Source: Candidatus Saccharimonadota bacterium
GTDB lineage: Bacteria; Patescibacteriota; Saccharimonadia; Saccharimonadales; UBA4665
Length of the DNA: 64,000 bases
Reading direction: 5' to 3'
Assembly (NCBI GenBank): GCA_028286245.1
Contig: JAQBRY010000004.1
Coordinates: 248,001-312,000, forward strand
The notes beneath the pieces are model-generated. The model had not been told where the DNA came from and made no database searches. It worked only from the letters and a program-made list of their open reading frames with translations. Shown here in pieces: positions 1 through 7,635 of the stretch. Within the stretch, counting starts at the first letter, position 1, and every line of letters begins with the position of its first letter. Position numbers and translations under genes: made by a program.

Positions 1-591
1 TTTAAAAAGCCCCTGGCCTTCTTTGAGCGTGCTACCACCAAACGCGAAGTCTCGGCGCTTGGCCACTACCCGCTGATTCTTATTGGTTACCACCAGGGCG
101 GCTATAGTTTCGTGCAGACCTTCCGCGAAATGAAAAAGCGTTACGTGGTGATCGATTACGACCCGGAGGTTATAGAAATACTGGAACACCAGCATGTCAA
201 TCACCTCTACGGTGATGCCACCGACACTGAATTACTCGATGAAATCGGCATTCACAAGTCTGAGCTTATTATTAGCACCATCGGCAGTGCCCGCACCAAC
301 ACCATCCTGGCTGAATTTATATCTAGTGCAAACCCAGAGGCAATCTTTGTGTGCCACGCCAATACCCTCGACGACGCCGGCGCGCTCTACGATGCCGGCG
401 CCTCCTACGTGATGCTGCCACAATTTATTGGCCACGAGCACATCAACCAGTTTATTAAGCGCAATGGCAGTGATAAGAACGCCTTTGCGCACTACAAGCA
501 GCGCCACCTCCTGAGCCTTGGAAACATGGTGTCGCCGATGCCGCCGCGGGCCCACCATCCCCGCTTTCACGCTTCCAGCCTAAAAATATAG
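1..591 (+). CDS. TrkA-N (RCK) domain protein, 3' part of a K+ transport/channel regulator
   Basis: The frame is open from the left edge, so this is the C-terminal part of a longer protein. It contains a Rossmann NAD-binding RCK/TrkA-N domain: a glycine-rich turn (LIGYHQGGYSF, about bases 82-114), then the acidic strand end VVIDYDPEVIEIL and a YGDATD motif, both typical of TrkA-N. Such domains bind NAD(H) or other nucleotides and gate Kef/Trk potassium transporters or channels in the membrane. The membrane part should lie upstream, outside the window. The first glycine motif is unusual (GYHQGG rather than GxGxxG). The GTG at 112 is only an internal codon. The protein ends in a short basic, proline-rich tail. 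The family is fairly sure; which transporter it belongs to cannot be told. Confidence 0.8.
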   Translation, partial: FKKPLAFFERATTKREVSALGHYPLILIGYHQGGYSFVQTFREMKKRYVVIDYDPEVIEILEHQHVNHLYGDATDTELLDEIGIHKSELIISTIGSARTNTILAEFISSANPEAIFVCHANTLDDAGALYDAGASYVMLPQFIGHEHINQFIKRNGSDKNAFAHYKQRHLLSLGNMVSPMPPRAHHPRFHASSLKI

Positions 592-662
592 CCATCCGGT
601 GCCCAGACTGCTTGGCAGTAGCCCCTAAACGCTGTATAATCACCCCTTGTAGCGCTGGCCAA

Positions 663-737
663 TGGGGATTCGCCAAGTGGTAAGGCACTGGTTTCTGGTA
701 CCAGCATTCGGGGGTTCGAATCCCTCATCCCCAGCCA
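663..737 (+). tRNA. tRNA-Gln (anticodon CTG)
   Basis: A full cloverleaf can be folded: acceptor stem TGGGGAT/ATCCCCA, D stem GCC/GGC, anticodon stem CTGGT/ACCAG with loop TTCTGGT (anticodon CTG, reading CAG), and T arm GGGGG-TTCGAAT-CCCTC. The discriminator is G and the CCA is encoded. The U1-A72 pair is typical of tRNA-Gln. Its 3' end is duplicated downstream (see repeats). Confidence 0.95.
720..737 (+). repeat. tRNA 3'-end direct repeat, copy 1 (att-like)
   Basis: The 18-bp sequence atccctcatccccagcca at the 3' end of tRNA-Gln is repeated exactly at 896-913. Integrative elements often duplicate tRNA 3' ends in this way. No integrase gene is present in the window. Confidence 0.75.
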
Positions 738-776
738 AATAAATAAGGCCTGCGAAAGTAGGTCTTATTTATTTGG
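735..776. terminator. Long AT-rich hairpin overlapping the tRNA CCA end
   Basis: Bases 735-747 (CCAAATAAATAAG) are the exact reverse complement of 764-776. The inner part (GCCTGC-GAAA-GTAGGT) also pairs with one mismatch and has a GAAA tetraloop. It probably terminates or processes the tRNA transcript. The stem includes the encoded CCA, which is unusual. There is no clean T tract after it. Confidence 0.6.
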
Positions 777-895
777 TTTGGTGTGAGGGGGCCTAGAATC
801 CCATGCCACAGGCATTAGGGTTCGGTGGAGCGAGGACGCGCGCAGGAATTTATTCCGAGCACGCCGCAGCGGAGAAGCGTAATGAAGTGAAGCGC

Positions 896-913
896 ATCCC
901 TCATCCCCAGCCA
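896..913 (+). repeat. tRNA 3'-end direct repeat, copy 2 (att-like)
   Basis: Exact 18-bp copy of the tRNA-Gln 3' end, 158 bp after the tRNA. The DNA between the copies (738-895) is GC-rich, has no ORF, and contains small inverted repeats such as GGAAT-TT-ATTCC. It looks like leftover element-end sequence. Confidence 0.75.
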
Positions 914-963
914 GTTCAATTTGTATCTGTTATAAAACTTTAGGGCAAGTGAGACGTTAGAAT
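905..963 (+). repeat. Imperfect direct repeat flanking the hydrolase gene, left copy
   Basis: Beginning with CCCCAGCCA, this stretch resembles 1719-1777. Both contain AGCCA, a TTCA-type segment, the block GTATCTGTTATAAA and then an AAGTGA..CGTTA block. The two copies bracket the AT-rich gene at 966-1649, so this looks like a small insertion bounded by att-like sites. Confidence 0.6.
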
Positions 964-965
964 TT

Positions 966-1649
966 TTAAGTGGTCTTGAGCCACTTATCAATTTCAGAGA
1001 CTACCATTTTCCTGTCCTTTTGTGAGGTAAGGCCATGGTTAGCATTGTCCAGTTCAACGAAATGCTTTGGTGATGTAACTTGCCGATAAAAGTCTTGAGA
1101 CTGCTTTATAAAAACGTATTTATCAACTTTGGAGTGAATTACTAATACAGGCACAGCAATCCTCTCTGGTTGTAATCTGCTTTTGTAGTAGAGTAGGATT
1201 TTTCTATACTTAGGAATTATTAAAGCTGCAACCCTAAACTTTATGTAAGTCTTACGATGTTCTTGTCCGACATCCCCTTGTCCAAAAAACCCGTTTAAAG
1301 TTATTAGTCGATTAATCCTTGATAACTGAATAGTCGCAATAGCTACTGTAAGCGCAGCAAAACTGCCTGCTAACAGTATCAATTCATTGTAATCTTTGAA
1401 GTGATTGACTATCTGAGCAACATCACCCACTTGGTGCTTAATATCAAACCCACCAGTGTTTTCTGAGAAGTTAAATGTAAATGTGTCATGACCCTTCTTA
1501 TTCAGGCCATGTGTAATAGCTATGATGGTCGGGTCTTTACTTGAACCTTGATAACCATGACATACAATAATAAGTTGCTTGCGAGAACTGGCATGACTCC
1601 ACTTTCCAGTGAGATTATTATTTGCCAGATTTACTGTCTCAAATTGCAT
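966..1649 (-). CDS. Alpha/beta hydrolase fold protein
   Basis: 227 aa, cytoplasmic, serine-hydrolase type. An HG dipeptide in IIVCHGYQG (about residues 27-35) would form the oxyanion hole. The nucleophile serine lies in LLAGSFAAL (the GxSxG elbow reads AGSFA). The aspartate is in VIHSKVDKYV and the histidine in NANHGL near the C-terminus. Length and order fit small serine aminopeptidase/esterase-type hydrolases; the substrate cannot be told. The gene is much more AT-rich than its neighbours and sits alone between imperfect repeats behind tRNA-Gln, so recent acquisition is likely (inference). Confidence 0.8.
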   Translation of the reverse strand: MQFETVNLANNNLTGKWSHASSRKQLIIVCHGYQGSSKDPTIIAITHGLNKKGHDTFTFNFSENTGGFDIKHQVGDVAQIVNHFKDYNELILLAGSFAALTVAIATIQLSRINRLITLNGFFGQGDVGQEHRKTYIKFRVAALIIPKYRKILLYYKSRLQPERIAVPVLVIHSKVDKYVFIKQSQDFYRQVTSPKHFVELDNANHGLTSQKDRKMVVSEIDKWLKTT

Positions 1650-1718
1650 ATTAACAGTTTAATCCAGATAGGAATAAAGTTCCAACCTAATACATAATAC
1701 TTCTAAACTCATCCACTA

Positions 1719-1777
1719 ACCCCAGCCAATTCAGTTGGTATCTGTTATAAATTACTGAGTAAGTGAACCGTTAAAAC
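1719..1777 (+). repeat. Imperfect direct repeat flanking the hydrolase gene, right copy
   Basis: Similar to 905-963, sharing CCCCAGCCA, GTATCTGTTATAAA and AAGTGAaCCGTTA-type segments. It marks the right edge of the AT-rich insert. The 242 bp from 1650 to 1891 contain no other gene. Confidence 0.6.
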
Positions 1778-1891
1778 CACGGGTACTTCGAATACTTTTC
1801 TTGTAAATATTTTATGAGTATAGTGAAATATCTCACTGTATTATAAATATTAAATACTATGGTTAGAACATAAACTAACAAGGAGATTACT

Positions 1892-2269
1892 ATGGGTTCA
1901 GGCGGCGGAGCAGGATTTGGTGAAATAATGACGGGTGAAGCGCTTGTTGGCAGCGTCCAACCAGCAGCAAACATCGAAGAGCCAGCCTGTCTCGTGAATT
2001 GTTTGCGGAGGGGCGTACAAACTCGTGTTGATTTACAGGAGATTGCTAGTAGGCATCAACTTTACGGCGGCGATGAAGCTTCAGATCAGGACATCAAAAC
2101 GACTACTTGGCGCTGCCCGCAAGACGACTGTCGGGCCGAGGCAACAGCGGTTATCGACGATAGCGATCCAAATGGTAAAGTTGTATCGCTTGAATTCCCC
2201 TCAAAGGTACCGGCCGTTCCTAATGTTTGCGCAGAAGACCCATCGGCAAGTATCAATACTAGTATGTAG
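1892..2269 (+). CDS. Hypothetical protein, 125 aa, cysteine pairs
   Basis: No family recognised. The start has a good Shine-Dalgarno site (acAAGGAGattactATG), which supports translation. The protein begins with a Gly-rich stretch and contains a CLVNC pair, a CPQDDC pair and a later single Cys, spaced like a possible metal-binding or disulfide unit. There is no signal peptide or membrane segment. It is the first of several small unrecognised genes on the plus strand behind the tRNA-Gln repeat region, probably accessory DNA. Confidence 0.6.
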   Translation: MGSGGGAGFGEIMTGEALVGSVQPAANIEEPACLVNCLRRGVQTRVDLQEIASRHQLYGGDEASDQDIKTTTWRCPQDDCRAEATAVIDDSDPNGKVVSLEFPSKVPAVPNVCAEDPSASINTSM

Positions 2270-2364
2270 CTTGAGCCTGCGAAGCTCGTTAGTTAAAGGC
2301 AACCTAGCTCTAACTTTGTCGATGATATATTGATTTTTGTATTTGTTTGTGATTTAATATTGGT

Positions 2365-2610
2365 ATGAGCGAAGTTACAGATCCAGACAACATTGATGCT
2401 CGACGTAGTATCGTAGAACTTGGCGCCTCACTTCTAATGAGCGCAGGTACATTTATCGAAGGTGCAATGTTATATGAAGATGGCAGACAAGATGGTCTGA
2501 GTTCTTTTGCTGAAGCGGCAGTACACAATCCTGCAGTATCTATACCAATGTGCATTATGGCCGCAAGTTCAGTTATAGTTGCGCGTGCCTCAGGCCGTCA
2601 TTCACGCTAA
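2365..2610 (+). CDS. Hypothetical protein, 81 aa
   Basis: Short acidic N-terminus followed by two moderately hydrophobic helices (about residues 15-33 and 54-74), so it may be membrane-associated. No Shine-Dalgarno site is visible. A TAATAT element lies directly before the ATG, as at other leaderless genes here, though the spacing (4 nt) is tight. Function unknown. Confidence 0.5.
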   Translation: MSEVTDPDNIDARRSIVELGASLLMSAGTFIEGAMLYEDGRQDGLSSFAEAAVHNPAVSIPMCIMAASSVIVARASGRHSR

Positions 2611-2686
2611 AGAATCCTGCAAGGCTGCAAAGTACGCAGACTAAGGGTGCTCGGCACAAGCAATATACTAAATACTACTTTTGTGG

Positions 2687-2692
2687 TATTTT
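2687..2692 (+). promoter_or_regulatory. Extended -10 box of a leaderless transcript
   Basis: TGG-TATTTT followed by 7 nt and the ATG at 2700. No convincing -35 box. Transcription would start at or next to the 16-codon ORF that precedes the gene at 2747. Confidence 0.4.
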
Positions 2693-2699
2693 TAGATTC

Positions 2700-2750
2700 A
2701 TGAGTAATAAAAGATGCATTGAATGCGTCGGTGATAAGAGAGAGATATGA
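2700..2750 (+). CDS. 16-aa upstream ORF coupled to the next gene
   Basis: A short ORF (ATG AGT AAT AAA ... ATA TGA) with a CxxC pair (RCIEC). Its stop overlaps the ATG at 2747 in the arrangement ATGATGA. Together with the -10 box at 2687 it suggests that the transcript starts at this ATG and that translation is passed on to the following gene. Too short to be sure that it is translated. Confidence 0.35.
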   Translation: MSNKRCIECVGDKREI

Positions 2751-2980
2751 TGAGCGACAAAATACGGACATGGGATATATCTGGTGACGATTTGAACGGC
2801 GTAGCTCCGCCACCAGCATCTCCAGAATTACTTAGTAGAATTCAAAGTAATATCCCGCGTGGCGTCATCGAGATGAAGGCGTGGTCAGAGAATCTGGCTG
2901 CAGTAGGCATCGATTCTAGCAAGCTGGAAGGCGTGAGCGACGAGGTAATTCTGGCTGCATTTCCTGACGAGAGCCGCTAA
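2747..2980 (+). CDS. Hypothetical protein, 77 aa
   Basis: Small soluble protein, no family recognised. The N-terminus has an IRTWDISGDDLNG segment and a Pro-rich turn (APPPASPE). The rest is predicted helical with an acidic end. Two adjacent ATGs (2747, 2750) could start it; a purine-rich AGAGAGAG stretch lies just upstream and would suit 2750 slightly better. It overlaps the stop of the 16-codon upstream ORF. Confidence 0.5.
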   Translation: MMSDKIRTWDISGDDLNGVAPPPASPELLSRIQSNIPRGVIEMKAWSENLAAVGIDSSKLEGVSDEVILAAFPDESR

Positions 2981-3022
2981 CTTCAAGACGTGCGGTTTTA
3001 GCCCAATAAATTCTTGGATACT

Positions 3023-3051
3023 TTGCATTATTGTTAGTTTTGTAGTATTAT
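3023..3051 (+). promoter_or_regulatory. Sigma-70-type promoter, leaderless
   Basis: TTGCAT (3023-3028), 17-nt spacer, TATTAT (3046-3051), then 7 nt to the ATG at 3059. Initiation would fall at the start codon itself. Confidence 0.65.
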
Positions 3052-3058
3052 ATGTTTT

Positions 3059-3544
3059 ATGACACATGAAAAACTTGGCACAGCATCACCTCATGAAAAC
3101 CTACAACTTGATGACGCATCCATACTCCAACGCCGAAGCTTAGCTGTTATAGCCAGACAGTTTGGTTCTGCAATCCTTACTGGCACGACGCATAGCCATC
3201 CAGTAGTTCGTGAAAAATATCGCAGGATGTATGAACGTATCAAAAATCCGGTAGTGGGAGACTTCGTCTTCGAAACGACCACACTACTCCGCCGTGATCA
3301 AGATATGCGACAGATTGCATTGGGCATAGGCATTTTAATTGAGGATACAGTAGAGCCGTCCTTCTCAGATGAGGTGTGGGCTGAAGAAAAGGCATATGCT
3401 GAAGGAGCAATAACCGATAGCGACCGCCCGACTGAACGCGTGTACTACGTGCAGTATGGGCCACAGCCCGAAGACGTGGCTCGATGGACTGATGCCAATT
3501 TCCAAGTCATCCCTACTGATCCTGATTTTGGGCGTGAGTCTTAG
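3059..3544 (+). CDS. Hypothetical protein, 161 aa
   Basis: Soluble, mostly helical protein of unknown family. Visible features are a basic central stretch with Tyr and Arg (VREKYRRMYERIK, about residues 50-62) and a C-terminal YYVQYGPQPEDVARW segment. There is no Shine-Dalgarno site; the ATG follows a canonical promoter by 7 nt, which argues for a leaderless mRNA and for this start. The next gene (3591) is similarly arranged, so both are separately transcribed. Confidence 0.6.
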   Translation: MTHEKLGTASPHENLQLDDASILQRRSLAVIARQFGSAILTGTTHSHPVVREKYRRMYERIKNPVVGDFVFETTTLLRRDQDMRQIALGIGILIEDTVEPSFSDEVWAEEKAYAEGAITDSDRPTERVYYVQYGPQPEDVARWTDANFQVIPTDPDFGRES

Positions 3545-3590
3545 ATTCGATCAACATTGTGTTATTTGTGTATTGTTATAATATAAGTTA

Positions 3591-4478
3591 ATGTCAGAAA
3601 CACCGACGTTTTTAGATTATTCCGAAGCTAAACACTCATACGAGGTCACAGGGCGCCTTAGAGAGGCAATGATTTGGATACAGGAAATACCATTACGCTG
3701 GACGTCTGAAGATGGTCAGTCACTGTATACTGCCTGCCCAGCAGATTTCGATAATGTGAGTGAACATCTAACGCAACTTCCTGAACTGCAATCAGGGACC
3801 CTAAGAAACATGATGAACTTTTGGGTATTTAGCCGTACCTACCCAAACACAAGTGGTGAAAACCCCCTACGGATGGACAGAGTTTTTATAGGTGCTGGAA
3901 AAGCACTCTTATGCGCTACTGTAGAGTTTGACCCTAATAGCCCGGACTTTAGCTCAGAACAAGTACGAGCTGCACTAGATACACAAGTGCGTTCGGGAGA
4001 GCCTAATGCCACCCTTGAAGATCACGCCCGTCTAGATAATGCGCTGTTCGATCTTGCGCCAGTTAAAGAAGCTGCGGCAGAAAGATGGGAGGACGCGCAG
4101 AACAATTTAACTGACCAGGAAAAGATGCTTAAGCGCATGATGAATTTCCGGTTCCTAGTGACACCCGAAGTCGACAAATCAAGAGGACCAGGTTGGTGGA
4201 CTATTACTGAAGGTAACTTTTTGCACACAGTCAGAGCTTCCTCGCCCGACCAGGCGGCTGCTCTTATAGACATTTATCATGAGTCTAAAGGCTCTGGGAT
4301 ATTCCCACTCTTTTCTGTAGGGAGACTGGATGATGAAGCTTCTGAGAAGCTTGATGACCAGCTCAAGCCCGATCAAGTGTATCGATTAATACCATTTTCA
4401 AACGTACCATGGCCCGAAGATCCAAATAATATGACGCAAGCTCAGCAAGAAGCTTTCGAGCGATTAAAAAGAGGCTAG
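3591..4478 (+). CDS. Hypothetical protein, 295 aa
   Basis: Soluble acidic protein with no recognised domain and no signal peptide or membrane helix. It is Trp-rich in places (GPGWWTITEG at about 200-210). Two segments (MMNFWVFSRTYPN at about 80 and MMNFRFLVTP at about 185) look like a weak internal duplication. The start follows an extended -10 box (TGT-TATAAT, 3577-3582) by 8 nt, so the mRNA is probably leaderless. It ends 26 bp from the convergent surface-protein gene. Confidence 0.6.
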   Translation: MSETPTFLDYSEAKHSYEVTGRLREAMIWIQEIPLRWTSEDGQSLYTACPADFDNVSEHLTQLPELQSGTLRNMMNFWVFSRTYPNTSGENPLRMDRVFIGAGKALLCATVEFDPNSPDFSSEQVRAALDTQVRSGEPNATLEDHARLDNALFDLAPVKEAAAERWEDAQNNLTDQEKMLKRMMNFRFLVTPEVDKSRGPGWWTITEGNFLHTVRASSPDQAAALIDIYHESKGSGIFPLFSVGRLDDEASEKLDDQLKPDQVYRLIPFSNVPWPEDPNNMTQAQQEAFERLKRG

Positions 4479-4503
4479 TACCAGCCCGCCCAGTGTGTTC
4501 TTT

Positions 4504-5931
4504 TTAATGGGGAAGTTTTTTGCTGCGATATTCTTTCCAGACAAAGCCGACGGTCAAAAGAAGCGCTACGGGTACCAACCACCAAGTGCGTAATGTGCTG
4601 CTCGGACTATAGCCAATGGGTTGGGGAGCCTTCTTAGGGTTGTGTGAACTACTTTGACCGGCTTTTGCAGTTGCGTCCATTATTAGCGGAGCTGAAACCG
4701 ACTCCGTACCTAATGCAGCATCCTCGCTCTCTGTCGGCTCTGTCGTATACGTACGAAGAGTAGTCTTGCTGGTTGCAGTGCTATTAACTTTCAAGGTGCC
4801 GGACGCCCCACTGCCCGGGTCGGTTGCCCCGAAGGCGGGTACCGACGGCGGTATGAGTGAGGGGTCATCGGCAGTATAAATGTCACCAAAAAAATTTATT
4901 GCAGCCAAGTGCTGGCCCGTAGAGCTGGATGCGAGTCCGTACCAAAGTTGCGTGCCAATAGTTGTGCTGACTGTCGAATCCTGCCAGCTTGCACCGTAGT
5001 CACTGGACCTCCAGATGTCACCACCCCAAGTCGATGCCGCTAAGTATTGGCCGGACGAACTTGAGGTGATAGGGCCCCAGCCCAGTCCGGCAATAGCAGT
5101 ATCAGTGATGGAACGATCAGCCCAAGTAGCGCCGTAATCAGACGATGTCCATATGCCTTCCCCGTAAACGGTCGCCGCTAAGTATTGGCCGGATGAACTT
5201 GAGGTGATATCTTTCCAACCTAATCCGGCAGTGGCGGTGTTGGTAAGAGAATCATTGGTCCAGGTTGCGCCGTAATCAGACGATGTCCATAAACTTCCAG
5301 TCGCAGCTGCGGCTAGATATTTTCCGCTGGAACTGGAGGCAATTTGATACCACTGCAGACCTGAAGTAGCGAGGTTAGTCGTCGAATCATCAGTCCAAGT
5401 GGCACCATAGTTTGAGGAAGTCCAGATGTCGCCTCCTATAGCTACGGCTGCCAGATATTGTCCGCTTGCATTTGAAGTAATAGAATACCATTGTTGAGCG
5501 GCAGTGGCAGTGTCGGTAAGTGAATCATCAGTCCACGTAACGCCATAGTTTGAGGAAGTCCAGATGTCGTTGCCACCGGTAAGAGCCGCTAAGTACTGTC
5601 CCGATGCATTAGAGGTGATATTTTGCCAAGGCTGATTGGCAGTGGCAGTGTCCGTGACTGAAATATCAGTCCACGTACTGCCATAGTCGCTGGAAGTCCA
5701 GATGTCGCCACTTCCATACGCACTAGCGTTGGCAGCGGCCAGATATTGCCCGGTGGAGTTAGAGGCGATACCCGTCCAAAGCTGCCCTGACATTGAGGTG
5801 ATGCCCGTCGTCCGGTTAACCCAGGTGTATGCGCTATCCGCAAATACCGCTGGGCTAACCATAAATACCGCGAATAATGGCACCCATACTACTACCGCGG
5901 ATCTTTTCACGAGTTTTTTAATAATTTTCAC
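4504..5931 (-). CDS. Cell-surface protein with seven Asp-box (BNR-like) repeats and C-terminal membrane anchor
   Basis: 475 aa. The N-terminus has a basic stretch and a hydrophobic signal peptide ending near AVFA-DSA. Residues about 45-370 hold seven copies of a roughly 48-residue repeat with a pattern like W..I.S...GQYLAA....GDIWTSSDYGATW. The S-x-D/N-x-G-x-T-W unit is the Asp-box seen in sialidases and Vps10-like beta-propellers, so a seven-bladed propeller is likely. A low-complexity Thr/Ser stalk and one C-terminal membrane helix with a basic tail (EYRSKKLPH) follow. No sialidase catalytic residues are evident; adhesion or ligand binding is more likely than catalysis. The repeats are also visible in the DNA, so unit number may vary between strains. 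Confidence 0.75.
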   Translation of the reverse strand: MKIIKKLVKRSAVVVWVPLFAVFMVSPAVFADSAYTWVNRTTGITSMSGQLWTGIASNSTGQYLAAANASAYGSGDIWTSSDYGSTWTDISVTDTATANQPWQNITSNASGQYLAALTGGNDIWTSSNYGVTWTDDSLTDTATAAQQWYSITSNASGQYLAAVAIGGDIWTSSNYGATWTDDSTTNLATSGLQWYQIASSSSGKYLAAAATGSLWTSSDYGATWTNDSLTNTATAGLGWKDITSSSSGQYLAATVYGEGIWTSSDYGATWADRSITDTAIAGLGWGPITSSSSGQYLAASTWGGDIWRSSDYGASWQDSTVSTTIGTQLWYGLASSSTGQHLAAINFFGDIYTADDPSLIPPSVPAFGATDPGSGASGTLKVNSTATSKTTLRTYTTEPTESEDAALGTESVSAPLIMDATAKAGQSSSHNPKKAPQPIGYSPSSTLRTWWLVPVALLLTVGFVWKEYRSKKLPH

Positions 5932-6113
5932 GATTTTGTTATTATGTATCCGCTTCGGCCCAAACTGACATTACGCTTATGCTCACAGTGTAGCACCTCA
6001 TGGCCGTAGTTGCGTTATAAGCCATGTGCGTAGTCTAACTCCGTCTACGATGGCATGCATGGCGTAAACACTTGAATATTGTCATTCATAATTATTTATG
6101 TCATCATACAGAT

Positions 6114-6380
6114 ATGTGCGACCCCGAGGCACTAGATGCGCTTGAACTACAATTTTCAGCAGATGATATTGCTGTTGCAGCCAACGAAGTTGCCTTGATT
6201 GCAGACGCCCAGCTTAGAGAACAACTTGCAGCTCAAAGAGCATGTGATGCGGATTCTGATGTTGAGCGTTTTGCCGCAGTACTCGATTTACAACGAGCAA
6301 ATCTCGACCATATCGCAGCAATGGCAACAAGCTCTCGTGCCGAATATGAACTACGAAAAATCATTGAATCTGATAGTTAA
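6114..6380 (+). CDS. Hypothetical protein, 88 aa
   Basis: Acidic, Ala/Leu-rich, entirely helical small protein of unknown function; probably cytoplasmic. An upstream in-frame TTG (6072) would add 14 residues, but the ATG at 6114 is the better start because homogeneous helical coding begins there. No Shine-Dalgarno site is seen. The 180 bp upstream hold only the promoter regions of this gene and the divergent surface-protein gene. Confidence 0.45.
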   Translation: MCDPEALDALELQFSADDIAVAANEVALIADAQLREQLAAQRACDADSDVERFAAVLDLQRANLDHIAAMATSSRAEYELRKIIESDS

Positions 6381-6450
6381 GTTTTCACCCTATGCACATA
6401 AAGTACAGACGGGCATATGCATTGTACGAAATACCACCAGCATTATTTCA

Positions 6451-7596
6451 CTAAGCTAAAGTAAACGCTCGGTTGTTTGCGATCCGCTCGTCGATATCGA
6501 GTTTTACAGCGCTAATGATATCGAGAGCCCGCCTAGTGTGATGGAGCGATGCCTCTGGGTGTGGACGCACTTCGTGCAGCGCCAGCCGCGTGCCGGCTAC
6601 TTCCGACACCATCTGTAGTCCAATAAAGTAGCCTCGGCGATATCGTTCGCTCTCGCCAGCACCCTGAGGTACTGCCAACAGCGTGTCCGCCAGGTAGTGT
6701 TGTCGGTCTGCTGACTGCTTAACGGCGGCTTGCACCAAAGACATGGCGATATCCTGGTTACTGAGCTCGTTGTAGCGACCATCCCGAACCCGTAATTCCA
6801 TGGTAGCGAAGCTCTGCATGGCTGGTCTCAGGCGAAAAATCAGATTATCAAGAGCTTTAGCGATTGCAATAATTACATGCGGGCGATTCGCCTTCTCTTC
6901 TTCGGTAGAATAATGGATTTGATCGCCATACGTATCTACCGCATCCTGGGCAACGCGGGACAAATGACAATATACAGAGGCAGGCGTATTCGGCCATGAC
7001 GGGCCGTGGCCTCCACCCTCGAATCCTAGATCATGTGCAGCCAAGTAAAAATAGTTTGGGCCTGGAGTTAAAATCTTCATATCAGCAATAGCTTCGGTTA
7101 TCTGCCCGGCGGTTGACTGATCCGTAGCATTGCCTCCAACTGTAACTGTAGGGATGTCGATGCCTGGTTTTCTACCGAGTAGACGGTGCAGATTGTTTGC
7201 GCCTTCAGGGCCATTAATTATGGTGAACTTATGCAAGCAATCAAGGGATTTTGATCGAGGTCTGTACAGGGCAACATAGCCGTCTCTTTCTTCAATCAGT
7301 CCATGCAAAGATTTGTCATGCGCTTCGTCTGGATCGAGCTCTGAGGGATCCCAGTCATCATAGCGTGATGTAAAAACCCTTTCATCTACAATTCCATCGG
7401 CCGGATCTGAGACATAGGGTATTTGCGTATCCGTCTCGCTTAATTCTGCGTATCGAGTGCCGCCAGTTTCGGTAAGCACCACATTGCGGTATCGATAATC
7501 AACCGACACATCAACTGCGCATGTGGCCGGATCGAACTCAAAACCAATGTGTTGAGCCAGTGTCTGCAGTCTAGCAGTGTCATAAGTACTGAGCAT
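6451..7596 (-). CDS. Hypothetical protein, 381 aa
   Basis: Large soluble protein of unknown family. The N-terminal 130 residues are rich in beta-forming and acidic residues; the C-terminal half is helical with conserved-looking HE and RPHPEASLHHTRRA segments. There is no membrane helix or signal peptide. The start follows TAGAAT by 6 nt on the minus strand (plus 7603-7608), so a leaderless mRNA is likely. The protein at 25478-26569 has a similar size and composition (central YEPVIYALQKYEYPGD, DGAGILP), but I see no clear homology by eye. Confidence 0.6.
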   Translation of the reverse strand: MLSTYDTARLQTLAQHIGFEFDPATCAVDVSVDYRYRNVVLTETGGTRYAELSETDTQIPYVSDPADGIVDERVFTSRYDDWDPSELDPDEAHDKSLHGLIEERDGYVALYRPRSKSLDCLHKFTIINGPEGANNLHRLLGRKPGIDIPTVTVGGNATDQSTAGQITEAIADMKILTPGPNYFYLAAHDLGFEGGGHGPSWPNTPASVYCHLSRVAQDAVDTYGDQIHYSTEEEKANRPHVIIAIAKALDNLIFRLRPAMQSFATMELRVRDGRYNELSNQDIAMSLVQAAVKQSADRQHYLADTLLAVPQGAGESERYRRGYFIGLQMVSEVAGTRLALHEVRPHPEASLHHTRRALDIISAVKLDIDERIANNRAFTLA

Positions 7597-7635
7597 AACT
7601 ATATTCTATAATATATGCTTGTTTTATTCAAGGGG

